Assembly: GCF_005116445.1 (NCBI RefSeq)
Contig: NZ_SWBQ01000004.1
Span: forward strand, 186,001-250,000
Reading direction: 5' to 3'
DNA length: 64,000 bases
Origin: Pedobacter frigoris
GTDB taxonomy: Bacteria; Bacteroidota; Bacteroidia; Sphingobacteriales; Sphingobacteriaceae
Position numbers and translations under genes: made by a program. The notes under the pieces were generated by a model. That model was not told the origin of the DNA. It was given only the letters and a program-made list of their open reading frames with translations, and did no database searches. Below, piece after piece: positions 18,071-26,521 of this stretch (position 1 is its first letter; each line of letters begins with the position of its first letter).

Positions 18071-18103
18071 AAGCTTGTTGATGAATTCAGCAAGCTTTTT
18101 TTA
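18071..18103 (+). terminator. intrinsic terminator of sigma/anti-sigma/DUF4097 operon
   Basis: AAGCTTGTTGA pairs with TCAGCAAGCTT (one G-T pair) around a 6-base loop and runs into seven Ts. Confidence 0.85.
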
Positions 18104-18132
18104 TATCTTAGCGGCAACATAAATTTTACCAT

Positions 18133-18924
18133 ATGGAATTCTTAAGCAGTCCTGAAGCCTGGATATCGCTCTTAACCTTAACCATTCTGGAGATTGTCCT
18201 GGGCATAGACAATATTATTTTTATTTCAATCCTTTCAGGTAAACTTCCTGAACATCAGCAGAAAAAGGGACGTCAAGTCGGGTTGGCCCTGGCTATGATC
18301 ACCAGAATTTTATTGTTGCTTTCACTAACATGGGTAATGACTTTAACCACCCCATTATTTAATATTGGTTCGTGGTTCGGAGTGAGCAGTCCCGAATGGC
18401 TGGACAAGCTGGCTATCTCAGGGAGGGATATGATCCTGATCGTTGGAGGATTGTTCCTTATCTATAAAAGCACCCATGAAATACATGATAAACTGGAGAG
18501 TGAAGAAGAAAAAGAGCAAAAAGGTAAAGTGTATTCTTTTTCAGGAGTGATCGTTCAGATCTTGCTGTTGGATATTGTTTTCTCGCTAGATTCGGTTATC
18601 ACAGCGGTCGGTATGGCCGAGCATGTTGAAATCATGATCGCTGCAGTCGTTATCGCTGTAATCATCATGATGGTTTCCGCTAGTGCCATCAGTAATTTTG
18701 TAAACAACCACCCAACAGTAAAAATGCTTGCGTTGTCATTTTTGCTGCTAATTGGCGTGTCTTTATTGGCAGAAGGCCTTGATCAGCATATTCCTAAGGG
18801 GTACATCTATTTTGCTATGGCATTCTCGATCCTTGTTGAGATGCTGAATTTGAAGATGAAAAAAAATGCTAAAAAACCGCTTGAGCTGAGAAATACTCCG
18901 CGCGAAGAGCAAACTGAAAAATAG
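18133..18924 (+). CDS. TerC family integral membrane protein
   Basis: 263 residues with about seven membrane helices and the TerC signature acidic motifs within the membrane: LEIVLGIDNIIFI near the start and LLDIVFSLDSVITAVGM in the middle. Family members are linked to tellurite resistance, manganese export (Alx/MntP-like roles) and metal loading of exported enzymes. The cytoplasmic loop LESEEEKEQKGK and charged tail fit. The next gene begins 11 bp after the stop, so it is cotranscribed with a nucleoid-associated protein gene. Confidence 0.88.
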   Translation: MEFLSSPEAWISLLTLTILEIVLGIDNIIFISILSGKLPEHQQKKGRQVGLALAMITRILLLLSLTWVMTLTTPLFNIGSWFGVSSPEWLDKLAISGRDMILIVGGLFLIYKSTHEIHDKLESEEEKEQKGKVYSFSGVIVQILLLDIVFSLDSVITAVGMAEHVEIMIAAVVIAVIIMMVSASAISNFVNNHPTVKMLALSFLLLIGVSLLAEGLDQHIPKGYIYFAMAFSILVEMLNLKMKKNAKKPLELRNTPREEQTEK

Positions 18925-18935
18925 CCCCCTTTTAA

Positions 18936-19991
18936 ATGATTTCTTTTTTTGAAGCCTCCCTGGCAGAGCTTTCCATACATAGAATTGGAAATAAATCCCA
19001 GGATGAATTTTATGTGTTGTCCGAACAGTCGGTAGGCATTCAAGACAATATGCTTAGTAATTTATTGCAGCAGTACTTTCTTGGACCTTATGAAAAAGTA
19101 AACGAAGTCTATCGTTTTTTTCATCCAAATTCAGACTTAAACCTTAATGAAGTATACCATTTTGCTGCCGAAATATTTGCCGATGGAGGGAAATTCCACG
19201 CAAACAGTAAAGAATTGGCAAAATACCTGTACGATGTTTCAGGTCATCCGAAAATAAAATCAGGGGAGCTGTACCTGGCTTATTTCGAAAATGTACAGAT
19301 TGAAGGAGAACTTCACGATGCAATAGGGATTTTTAAATCTGAGACTAAAGAAACTTATTTAAAAGTATATCCTGAAAACAGCGGGTTTGCCTTAAGTTAT
19401 GAGAAAGATGCTATTAACATCAATAAACTGGATAAAGGTTGCCTGATCTTTAATACAGATAAAGAAGAAGGATTTCGTGTTGCTGTTATTGATCACACCA
19501 ACAGAAGTTCAGAAGCGGTTTACTGGAAAGATGAGTTCCTGAAACTGAAGATCAGGAATGACAATTTCAATCAGACCAACAATGTGCTGGGTGTTTATAA
19601 GAATTTTGTGACAGAAAAACTTGATCAGGATTTCGAGATATCTAAAGCAGATAAAATCGACTTGTTGAATAAGTCAATGAAGTACTTCAAAGAAAAGGAA
19701 AGCTTTGACCTTGATGAGTTTTCAAATGAGGTTATTGGGAATGCAGAAGGGATTGAGTCATTTAAAAACTACAAAAAAAACTATGAGGAGGAATTCGATG
19801 CGCCCATTCCAGATAGTTTTGATATTTCGGGAGCAGCTGTAAAAAAGCAGGCGCGTGTCTTTAAAAGTGTACTCAAACTTGATAAAAACTTCCACATTTA
19901 TATTCATGGTGATAAAGAGTTAATAGAGAAAGGATTTGATGACGATAAGTTCATGAATTATTACAAAGTTTATTTTAAAGAAGAAGAATAA
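18936..19991 (+). CDS. nucleoid-associated protein (NdpA/YejK, 37-kDa family)
   Basis: 351 residues resembling the PF04245 37-kDa nucleoid-associated family: the N-terminal segment with IHRIGNKSQDE, the middle block YLAYFENVQIEGELHDAIGIFKSE typical of the family, and a C-terminal DKNFHIYIHGD strand. Proteins of this family associate with the nucleoid; their exact role is poorly known. It lies 11 bp after the TerC gene. Length matches the family. Confidence 0.82.
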   Translation: MISFFEASLAELSIHRIGNKSQDEFYVLSEQSVGIQDNMLSNLLQQYFLGPYEKVNEVYRFFHPNSDLNLNEVYHFAAEIFADGGKFHANSKELAKYLYDVSGHPKIKSGELYLAYFENVQIEGELHDAIGIFKSETKETYLKVYPENSGFALSYEKDAININKLDKGCLIFNTDKEEGFRVAVIDHTNRSSEAVYWKDEFLKLKIRNDNFNQTNNVLGVYKNFVTEKLDQDFEISKADKIDLLNKSMKYFKEKESFDLDEFSNEVIGNAEGIESFKNYKKNYEEEFDAPIPDSFDISGAAVKKQARVFKSVLKLDKNFHIYIHGDKELIEKGFDDDKFMNYYKVYFKEEE

Positions 19992-20067
19992 CTTTTAAGA
20001 TTTCCGTAGCTTAGAATTGAGAATAAATTGTAGCTTTAAAAGTAAGCCAGATATTCTAATTCCGTGT

Positions 20068-21594
20068 ATGAGCCAGGAACCACAAAAAACCAGTATCTTT
20101 AAAGTAATAGGCGCCTCCTCTTTGGGAACGCTGATTGAATGGTATGATTTCTATATTTTCGGGAGTTTAGCGACCATCATAGGGGCTCAGCTTTTTCCTG
20201 CTGACGCAGGTGCTTCCGCTTTAATCAATACACTGGCTATATTTGCTGCTGGATTTATAGTTCGTCCTTTTGGAGCCCTTGTTTTTGGAAGATTGGGGGA
20301 CCTTATTGGCCGGAAATATACTTTTCTTCTGACATTGGTTTTAATGGGCGGATCTACTTTTCTCATCGGTCTTATTCCTTCGTATTCCAGCATCGGTTAT
20401 GCCGCACCTATTTTGGTGCTGATTCTTCGATTGGTACAGGGGCTTGCGCTCGGAGGTGAATATGGCGGCGCGGCCACTTATGTTGCAGAACATGCACCTG
20501 ATAATAAAAGAGGATTTTTTACCAGTTGGATACAGACCACTGCAACAGGAGGATTGTTCCTCTCCCTGGGCATCATAGTGCTTACCAAAAACATTATGGG
20601 AGCAGAAGATTTTGCAGACTGGGGCTGGAGAATTCCATTTTTGCTATCTATACTCCTTGTGGGCGTTTCCATTTATATAAGGATGAAGATGCATGAGTCT
20701 CCGATGTTTACTAAACTGAAGACAGAAGGCAATGTATCTAAAAACCCTTTAAAAGAAAGCTTCAGTCGCAAGGCTAACTTTAAAATGGTATTGCTTGCTT
20801 TATTTGGCGCTACGATGGGTCAGGGTGTGATCTGGTATACCGGTCAGTTCTATGCACAGTCTTTTCTGGAAAACACATGTAAACTCGACTTTAATGACTC
20901 GAGGTACATCCTGCTTTGGGGAATTGCTTTTGCTACGCCTTTTTTTGTCGTATTTGGTTCCTGGAGCGATAAAGTCGGCAGGAAGTGGATTATGCTTACG
21001 GGGATGTTGCTGGGAATTATCTTTTACAGGCCAATCTATCAGATTTTCCTGGATGATACCGATGTGAGCAAGGTGTCCACTGAACAGGTTTTGAAAAGTG
21101 AGCAGCCAGTGGTCAAACGGATATCTGCAGATGCTACAACTGATGTTTTATACACAACATCCACACGGATTACCCTGATAAGCGGGATGTCGTATACAAA
21201 AGTTCAAACGGCTACCAAATATGAAAGCGGTTCGCCGGATACGCTGGTAACTACCTATAAAGACAAGGTATTGGCTGCGCCGGTTTTCTGGAAATTCGTA
21301 GCCCTTATTTTTTTTCAGATTCTACTGGTGACAATGGTTTACGGACCGATAGCAGCATTTCTTGTAGAACTGTTTCCAACGAAGATCAGGTATACTTCTA
21401 TGTCTCTCCCTTACCACGTAGGTAATGGTGTGTTTGGCGGGTTGGTGCCATTTATTGCAACTTTGATTGCAAGTTTTTCGGGGTCTACGCCGCTGTCCGG
21501 ACTTTGGTATCCAATAGGCATTGCCGCATTAAGTTTCATTATAGGAGCAGTTTATTTGTCGAACAAAAAGCCTGACCACGGAGAGGTTGAATAA
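20068..21594 (+). CDS. MHS-family MFS transporter (proline/shikimate/ketoglutarate symporter type)
   Basis: 508 residues from ATG at 20068 (MSQEPQKTS); an upstream ATG at 20017 would add 17 unlikely residues. The MHS signatures are clear: GTLIEWYDFYIFG in helix 1, the loop FGRLGDLIGRKYTFL, and LVQGLALGGEYGGAATYVAEH in helix 4. The family moves metabolites such as proline/betaine, alpha-ketoglutarate or shikimate with protons. Unusually, about 75 residues of hydrophilic sequence (near 21052-21275) lie between the helices IMLTGMLLGIIFY and FWKFVALIFFQ, where family members normally have a short loop. Cotranscribed with a small membrane protein 13 bp downstream. Confidence 0.88.
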   Translation: MSQEPQKTSIFKVIGASSLGTLIEWYDFYIFGSLATIIGAQLFPADAGASALINTLAIFAAGFIVRPFGALVFGRLGDLIGRKYTFLLTLVLMGGSTFLIGLIPSYSSIGYAAPILVLILRLVQGLALGGEYGGAATYVAEHAPDNKRGFFTSWIQTTATGGLFLSLGIIVLTKNIMGAEDFADWGWRIPFLLSILLVGVSIYIRMKMHESPMFTKLKTEGNVSKNPLKESFSRKANFKMVLLALFGATMGQGVIWYTGQFYAQSFLENTCKLDFNDSRYILLWGIAFATPFFVVFGSWSDKVGRKWIMLTGMLLGIIFYRPIYQIFLDDTDVSKVSTEQVLKSEQPVVKRISADATTDVLYTTSTRITLISGMSYTKVQTATKYESGSPDTLVTTYKDKVLAAPVFWKFVALIFFQILLVTMVYGPIAAFLVELFPTKIRYTSMSLPYHVGNGVFGGLVPFIATLIASFSGSTPLSGLWYPIGIAALSFIIGAVYLSNKKPDHGEVE

Positions 21595-21607
21595 TTAGAA
21601 GATTACT

Positions 21608-21847
21608 ATGAACGTATTAAAGAAAGCACTCGGATTACTTTGGATCGTACTTGGTCCTACCTCTATCATATTTATGTTTATACAGGCATTTGAGAAGATT
21701 GGTTTAGCTCCCGAAGGAGTAGCCAAAACCAATACCGCTCTGCAATGGGGGATTATTCTATTTATTTTTATTCCCATTAGTACCGGCCTGGTCGTATTTG
21801 GATATTACGCCTTTAAAGGGGAATACGATAAACTGCCTGAAGACTAA
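21608..21847 (+). CDS. small two-helix membrane protein (DUF6814-like)
   Basis: 79 residues: membrane helices LLWIVLGPTSIIFMFIQAF and WGIILFIFIPISTGLVVFGYY joined by a short loop, and an acidic tail. Small proteins like this commonly follow MHS-type transporter genes in Bacteroidota and may be accessory subunits; the 13-bp gap to the transporter supports that, but no function is known. Confidence 0.75.
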   Translation: MNVLKKALGLLWIVLGPTSIIFMFIQAFEKIGLAPEGVAKTNTALQWGIILFIFIPISTGLVVFGYYAFKGEYDKLPED

Positions 21848-21913
21848 AGGGCTCCGACATCCTGACGCTGAAATTATTTCAGTATAAAGAGACGTAATGT
21901 ATGACGTGACGTA

Positions 21914-23098
21914 TTACAGGACTCTTAAAAGTAACCCTTTTAAGTATTCTCCTTCCGGAAAAGAAATACGGATAGGATGATCTTCAGGCTGACTGAATTG
22001 TTTGATGATCTGGACTTCCCTACCTGCATCTAAAGCTGCCCAGGCAATGATCTGCTTAAATGTTTCCAGATCTACCGCTCCTGAACAGGAGAATGTAGCT
22101 AAAATCCCGCCGCTTTCCAACAGCAGCATCCCTAATCTGTTTAAGTCTTTATAGGCACGTGCAGCTCTATCTAAGGCGGCTCTTGACGGAGCGTATTTGG
22201 GTGGATCTAATATAACTACATCAAACTTTTTACCTTCTTCCTTAAAGGCCCTTAATTGTTTGTTTACATCTGATTGTATACTATTCTGTTTGTCTTTAGA
22301 GAAACCGTTCAGTTCCAGATTGTGCATGAGGGTTTCAATGGCGAGCGCCGAGCTGTCTACACTGGTCACATGAGTAGCGCCTTTGTTCAGGCTATTTAAT
22401 GAAAACCCACCGCTATAGCAAAAGCAATCCAATACAGTTTTATCTTTCGTGTATTCAGCAAGAATTAGTCTGTTGTCGCGCTGATCGCAATAAAAGCCGG
22501 ATTTTTGTCCGTCTGCTATATTGATATGGTAAGTAATGCCATTTTCTTTCACTTCGATGAATTCAGGAGGGACTTCTCCCCACAAAAGGCCTTGAACGGG
22601 TTCCAGGTTTTCATGTTTACGGGCGCCTCCATCACTCTTGTCAAAGATACCTTTAGGGTTCAATTGATCCCTAAGAATTGTGATGATGTCTTCTTGTACG
22701 GCTTCTATTCCAGCACTCAGGACTTGCAGGGATAAAAAATCAGCATACTTGTCGACGATTAAGCCAGGTAAAAAATCAGCTTCACTAAATACCAGTCTGC
22801 AGGTATTTGTATTTTCATCCAGCACATGTGAACGGGAGGCGAGAGCTTTGCTAAGTTTTTCTTGATACCATTGTTTGTCGATGGTAATGTTTTCATCCCA
22901 TTCCAGCAAGCGAAGTGCAACCCTAGATTGATCGTTATAATAAGCATAGGCAAGAAATTCTTTCTCTGCTGACTTTACTGTTACAACCTCGCCATTTTCA
23001 GGCTTTCCTTTAATCTTCTCAATTGCACCTGAAAAGATCCATGGATGGCGGAGTACTGCTGCTTTTTCTTTACCTTTTTTAAGTATTACATCAATCAT
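21914..23098 (-). CDS. rlmI: class I SAM-dependent rRNA (cytosine-C5) methyltransferase, RlmI family
   Basis: 394 residues from ATG at 23098 (MIDVILKKGKEKA); the 16 residues in front of it in the same frame are cysteine/aromatic-rich and unlikely. An N-terminal PUA domain (RHPWIFSGAIEKIKG) is followed by a Rossmann methyltransferase domain with VLDCFCYSGGFSLN (SAM binding), VILDPPKYAPS (catalytic region) and a C-terminal ILATFSCSG motif carrying the nucleophilic-type Cys. E. coli RlmI makes m5C1962 in 23S rRNA; the same target is likely. Single gene. Confidence 0.88.
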   Translation of the reverse strand: MIDVILKKGKEKAAVLRHPWIFSGAIEKIKGKPENGEVVTVKSAEKEFLAYAYYNDQSRVALRLLEWDENITIDKQWYQEKLSKALASRSHVLDENTNTCRLVFSEADFLPGLIVDKYADFLSLQVLSAGIEAVQEDIITILRDQLNPKGIFDKSDGGARKHENLEPVQGLLWGEVPPEFIEVKENGITYHINIADGQKSGFYCDQRDNRLILAEYTKDKTVLDCFCYSGGFSLNSLNKGATHVTSVDSSALAIETLMHNLELNGFSKDKQNSIQSDVNKQLRAFKEEGKKFDVVILDPPKYAPSRAALDRAARAYKDLNRLGMLLLESGGILATFSCSGAVDLETFKQIIAWAALDAGREVQIIKQFSQPEDHPIRISFPEGEYLKGLLLRVL

Positions 23099-23102
23099 AC
23101 TG

Positions 23103-23110
23103 CAAAAGTA
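23103..23110 (-). promoter_or_regulatory. -7 promoter box of the rlmI-type gene
   Basis: Minus-strand TACTTTTG matches TAnnTTTG and ends only 4 bp before the ATG, so the transcript would be nearly leaderless. No clear -33 TTG. Confidence 0.4.
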
Positions 23111-23165
23111 GCAGAAAATATAACGGCGGGCATATACGCCGTGCATAAAATTGTAATTTTACGAT

Positions 23166-23255
23166 ATGGAAGAGATAACCTGGAATGATTTTAAAAAGGT
23201 AGAGTTGCTTGGAGGGACAATCATAGCAGCATTCGATTACTCCGAATGGAAGTAA
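23166..23255 (+). pseudogene. truncated csaA-like tRNA-binding protein remnant
   Basis: A 29-residue frame beginning MEEITWNDFKKVELLGGTII then AAFDYSEWK and a stop. The start corresponds to the N-terminus of CsaA/tRNA-binding proteins as I know it (ITWxDFxKVDIRVGTIIxAEDFPEARK); the remaining about 80 residues, the OB-fold body, are absent. It lies between the rlmI-type gene and tadA, 26 bp before the latter. A small true peptide gene is an alternative, but the family resemblance favours a deletion remnant. Confidence 0.6.
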
Positions 23256-23269
23256 AATGATATAAATAC

Positions 23270-23277
23270 TATCTTTG
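23270..23277 (+). promoter_or_regulatory. -7 promoter box of tadA
   Basis: TATCTTTG, a full TAnnTTTG match, ends 4 bp before the tadA ATG. This implies a leaderless or very short leader and makes transcription from further upstream unnecessary. Confidence 0.45.
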
Positions 23278-23281
23278 AGGC

Positions 23282-23755
23282 ATGAGCTTTTACAATTTTT
23301 CAGAAGAAGAGAATCCTGCAGCAGAAGATGAGCATTACATGCGACTGGCCCTGCAGGAGGCACAGAAGGCGTATAATGCAGAAGAGATTCCCATTGGTGC
23401 TATTGTTGTTTGTAAGGGACGAATAGTCGGAAGGGGTTATAATTTGACCGAACAGTTGAATGATGTTACCGCTCATGCTGAAATGCAGGCTTTTACGGCT
23501 GCAGCGCAGACGCTTGGGGGAAAGTACCTAAAGGAATGTACTTTGTATGTTACCATAGAGCCGTGTGTAATGTGCGCAGGAGCTAGTTACTGGACACAAA
23601 TCGGTAAGATCGTTTATGGTGCCGCAGAACCTAAACGAGGGTTCACAACCAAGGGCGCGCAATTACTTCATCCAAAGACGGTTTTAACGGGGGGTGTACT
23701 TGCAGAGGAATGCGGAGCATTAATGACTCGTTTTTTTATCGACAAAAGGGGTTAA
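23282..23755 (+). CDS. tadA: tRNA-specific adenosine deaminase
   Basis: 157 residues. The zinc deaminase signatures are His65-Ala-Glu67 (TAHAEMQAF) and Pro94-Cys95-x-x-Cys98 (EPCVMCAG). TadA converts the wobble adenosine of tRNA(Arg)ACG to inosine, essential for reading CGN arginine codons. Length and motifs match TadA rather than guanine or cytosine deaminases (the C-terminal GAQLLHPKT and GALMTRFF blocks are the usual ones). A nested inverted repeat covers the stop codon and may act as the end of the transcript. Confidence 0.92.
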   Translation: MSFYNFSEEENPAAEDEHYMRLALQEAQKAYNAEEIPIGAIVVCKGRIVGRGYNLTEQLNDVTAHAEMQAFTAAAQTLGGKYLKECTLYVTIEPCVMCAGASYWTQIGKIVYGAAEPKRGFTTKGAQLLHPKTVLTGGVLAEECGALMTRFFIDKRG

Positions 23756-23787
23756 ACTTTACAAAGTAAAGAACAAAACTTAACCCC
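23748..23787. repeat. nested inverted repeat over the tadA stop codon
   Basis: Outer arms GGGGTTAA (23748-23755) and TTAACCCC (23780-23787) are perfect; inside lies a second stem CTTTAC/GTAAAG (23757-23762 with 23766-23771). The tadA stop TAA is part of the outer left arm. There is no T run, so it is not a classical terminator. Confidence 0.6.
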
Positions 23788-23794
23788 CGAATGT

Positions 23795-23802
23795 TATATT
23801 TG
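23795..23802 (+). promoter_or_regulatory. -7 promoter box of sodA
   Basis: TATATTTG matches TAnnTTTG, 70 bp before the sodA ATG, which leaves a leader of about 65 nt. It begins 7 bp after the inverted repeat. Confidence 0.5.
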
Positions 23803-23872
23803 CCTTATAGAAGCGAGTGCAGATTATTTGTGCCGCAATAAAATAATTTTTTTTAAACTTAAATCATATAAC

Positions 23873-24478
23873 ATGGCTTTTGAATTACCTGCGTTACCAT
23901 ACGCAACAGATGCATTAGAACCGCATATCGATAAACAAACTATGGAAATTCACCATGGTAAACATCACCAGGCTTACGTAACCAACCTAAATAAAGCTTT
24001 AGAAGGCAAGCCTGAGGCGAGCCAAAGCATCGAAGAAATTGTTAAAAACATCTCTAAATTCCCACCTGCAGTAAGAAATAATGGCGGGGGTCACTATAAT
24101 CACTCTTTGTTTTGGGAAGTTATAGGTCCAAATAATGGCGGAGAACCTAAAGGGGAACTTGCAGAAGCTATCAATAAAGCTTTTGGTTCATTTGCTGATT
24201 TCAAAACTAAGTTTGCTGAAGCAGGAGCAACCCGTTTTGGTTCTGGATGGGCTTGGCTAAGTGTTGGTGCTGACAAAAAATTAGTGGTTTCTTCAACTCC
24301 AAATCAAGACAATCCTTTAATGGACATCGCTGAAGTAAAAGGAACTCCAATTTTAGGTATGGATGTATGGGAGCATGCTTATTATTTAAAATATCAAAAC
24401 AGACGCCCTGACTATATTTCTGCTTTCTGGAATGTGGTAAACTGGGATGCAGTAGCTGAGCGTTTCAAAAAAGCTTAA
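23873..24478 (+). CDS. sodA: superoxide dismutase, Fe/Mn family
   Basis: 201 residues from ATG at 23873 ([10 protein letters not shown]), the usual family N-terminus; an in-frame ATG 45 bp upstream would add atypical residues. Metal ligands are visible: His27 (MEIHHGKHH), the second His in [10 protein letters not shown], and the Asp and His of [18 protein letters not shown]. It dismutates superoxide to peroxide and oxygen. Whether iron or manganese (or either) is used cannot be fixed from sequence by eye. An oxyR-type regulator lies 2 kb downstream. Monocistronic, with own promoter box and terminator. Confidence 0.95.
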   Translation: MAFELPALPYATDALEPHIDKQTMEIHHGKHHQAYVTNLNKALEGKPEASQSIEEIVKNISKFPPAVRNNGGGHYNHSLFWEVIGPNNGGEPKGELAEAINKAFGSFADFKTKFAEAGATRFGSGWAWLSVGADKKLVVSSTPNQDNPLMDIAEVKGTPILGMDVWEHAYYLKYQNRRPDYISAFWNVVNWDAVAERFKKA

Positions 24479-24496
24479 AACCAATATAAAGTAATA

Positions 24497-24533
24497 AAAA
24501 AGGCCCGGGATATTTAATTCTCGGGCTTTTTTT
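24497..24533 (+). terminator. intrinsic terminator of sodA
   Basis: AAAAAGGCCCGGGA / TCTCGGGCTTTTTTT hairpin with a GCCCG/CGGGC core followed by seven Ts. Confidence 0.82.
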
Positions 24534-24659
24534 ATTGCCAAATTTTAAAATATATCCCCTTTAGGGTAGACATAGGAATGACCATCTGTAACATAAATGT
24601 GCTGAGGATACTTAACAAATAATATTTCATAGATTAGTATACACACAAATGTAAACTTT

Positions 24660-25406
24660 ATGAAATTCAAATCTATTTTAGGCATACTGCTCTTGTATGG
24701 GTTATATAGCCATGCTCAGCAGCCTTTTGAAAAAAAGGTGAAATTCGGCATCAAGGCTGGAATTAGCGGATCACTTTTTACAAGTACAGTTGATCCCTTC
24801 GGTCCAATTCAACGGAATCGTTTTAATGAGTTCAGGCGTTTTTTGAGGATGTCGGGATTTGGTGGGCTAACTGCAGATGCAACAGTCTCCAGGCGCGTCA
24901 CTGTTGGTGCGGAAATACTCTATAACTCTCGCGGAATGGCATATCGGGAGAAGAATTATGATGTAGTCATCATTGATGAGGATGGGAATGAACAGCAGGC
25001 TTACAATGATTTCAACTACAACATCGATTATATAGAATTTCCGTTGACAGTAAACTATCTCTTTAATGAACTTTCATCAAATGTCTGGTTTGCCGGTTAT
25101 GCAGGAATTGCACCGGCCGTGGCAGTCAACTATATTACTAAACTCAGGTATGAAAAATCTCCAGATGGAGGCAACAGGAGAAACTACAATGAAAAAACCA
25201 CATTAGAGCATGTCAATCATTTTAACAATAGCTTACTGGCCGGCGTCAAAGTTGGGGAGAACAATACAGGCAGAACCAGCGTCTTTGCTGATTTCAGAAC
25301 CAGTTATACATTGCTGCCAGTTTTTAACCGTTCATCGGCAGACAATGGCAATAATTTAGACACCAGAATGCTCACATTCTCAATAGGTTTAGGCGTTAAG
25401 TTTTAG
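24660..25406 (+). CDS. outer-membrane beta-barrel protein (PorT/OmpA-like barrel)
   Basis: 248 residues with a signal peptide (ILLLYGLYSHAQQ) and alternating amphipathic strands: VKFGIKAGISGS, VTVGAEILYNSRGMAY, IEFPLTVNYLF and a terminal strand ending SIGLGVKF with C-terminal Phe. This is the pattern of the Bacteroidota outer membrane beta-barrel (OMP_b-brl) family. Nothing indicates a specific substrate. Single gene with its own 5' region; the 90 bp after it hold no gene. Confidence 0.82.
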   Translation: MKFKSILGILLLYGLYSHAQQPFEKKVKFGIKAGISGSLFTSTVDPFGPIQRNRFNEFRRFLRMSGFGGLTADATVSRRVTVGAEILYNSRGMAYREKNYDVVIIDEDGNEQQAYNDFNYNIDYIEFPLTVNYLFNELSSNVWFAGYAGIAPAVAVNYITKLRYEKSPDGGNRRNYNEKTTLEHVNHFNNSLLAGVKVGENNTGRTSVFADFRTSYTLLPVFNRSSADNGNNLDTRMLTFSIGLGVKF

Positions 25407-25495
25407 CAGGCGGTTATAATAATGGCGTGTCAGAAGATTCAGCTGATACGCTATTGTTTGTAGCTTATGCTGCTATAGAAATATGGAAAGATTTT

Positions 25496-26428
25496 TCAGA
25501 TGCCCACTATATCTTTTTTCTTTTTCTGCTTCATCGTCTTTGGAATGATAAGAAGGATTTCTTCTTTAAGGGCATTTAGCATTCTTTTCTTAATGAAGTT
25601 CTTATGTGTAGCAAGGCTGATTTCACGAACAGGCTCCGGAGACTTAAAGCTTCTCACTTTACTAAGCTGCTTATTGGTCAATTCGGCAAGCGCAAGCTCA
25701 GGAAGCAAAGTAGCCCCATTGTTGATATCGACCATGCGAATGAGGGTCTCCACACTTCCTGTATTATAAGTAAGTCCCTGAAGACGGTTGTTTTTTGTGG
25801 ATCTGCAGATGTTCAGCACTTGCGCACGCATGCAGTGTCCTTCATTTAATAGCCATATGTTTTCATCTTCGAGGTCATTGGCATCTATCGTTTTCTTTTT
25901 AAATAATTTACTGTTTTTGCTGATATAGGTTACAAAGTTTTCATAATACAAAGGCATTTCCTCTATTGATGAATCTGCCAGAGGAGTAGCAAGAATGCCA
26001 CAATCTAAAACACCCGTTTTCAGGTGGTGTATGATATCTTCTGTCGTATATTCCCATATCAGTAATTTCAGTTCCGGATATTTCTCCATCATTGCTGATA
26101 TAACCCTTGGGAGAAGGTAAGGAGCTACAGTTGGGATTATGCCGACTTTGAGCTCGCCAACTACGTCCTGCTGCTGACTGTTGATGATCTCTTTGATCTT
26201 CTGACTCTCCTGTAAAACCAGTCTTGCCTGTTCAATAATCTGTGCGCCTATTTCTGTTGGAATAATAGGTTGTTTACTTCGGTCAAAAATTTTAACATTA
26301 AGCATTTCTTCCAGCTTTTGTACCTGCATACTGAGCGTAGGTTGTGTTACAAAACATTTTTGGGCAGCCCCGACAAAGCTTCGGTATGTGTCTACAGCAA
26401 CGATATATTCCAGTTGTACAAGTGTCAT
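25496..26428 (-). CDS. oxyR: peroxide-sensing LysR-type regulator OxyR
   Basis: 310 residues from ATG at 26428 (MTLVQLEYIV); the 12 upstream in-frame residues overlap the promoter box and are excluded. An N-terminal winged helix-turn-helix (FVGAAQKCFVTQPTLSMQVQ) is followed by a LysR substrate domain. The redox pair is exact: Cys199 and Cys208 in EGHCMRAQVLNIC, identical in position and spacing to the disulfide pair of E. coli OxyR. Peroxide should oxidise this pair and switch on catalase/peroxidase-type genes. The sodA gene is close by, but direct control is not shown. The C-terminus is lysine-rich. Confidence 0.92.
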   Translation of the reverse strand: MTLVQLEYIVAVDTYRSFVGAAQKCFVTQPTLSMQVQKLEEMLNVKIFDRSKQPIIPTEIGAQIIEQARLVLQESQKIKEIINSQQQDVVGELKVGIIPTVAPYLLPRVISAMMEKYPELKLLIWEYTTEDIIHHLKTGVLDCGILATPLADSSIEEMPLYYENFVTYISKNSKLFKKKTIDANDLEDENIWLLNEGHCMRAQVLNICRSTKNNRLQGLTYNTGSVETLIRMVDINNGATLLPELALAELTNKQLSKVRSFKSPEPVREISLATHKNFIKKRMLNALKEEILLIIPKTMKQKKKKDIVGI

Positions 26429-26452
26429 ATAGCTAAATCTTATTTTCTTTAA

Positions 26453-26460
26453 CAAAGATA
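26453..26460 (-). promoter_or_regulatory. -7 promoter box of oxyR
   Basis: Minus-strand TATCTTTG matches TAnnTTTG, 24 bp before the ATG. No good -33 TTG. Confidence 0.45.
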
Positions 26461-26521
26461 TCAATTTAGATTATAATGTTAAATAAGAATTTCGCATTTA
26501 AAAAATGGGGGTGGGATAAAG

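Noticed and set aside
21880-21925. ACGTAAT...ATTAC inverted repeat before the rlmI-type gene's 3' end
   Set aside because: Only 5-bp arms with mismatched centre; too weak to call a terminator.
23828-23872. Upstream extension of sodA
   Set aside because: The added residues (Lys/Phe-rich) do not match the family, while ATG at 23873 gives the standard N-terminus.
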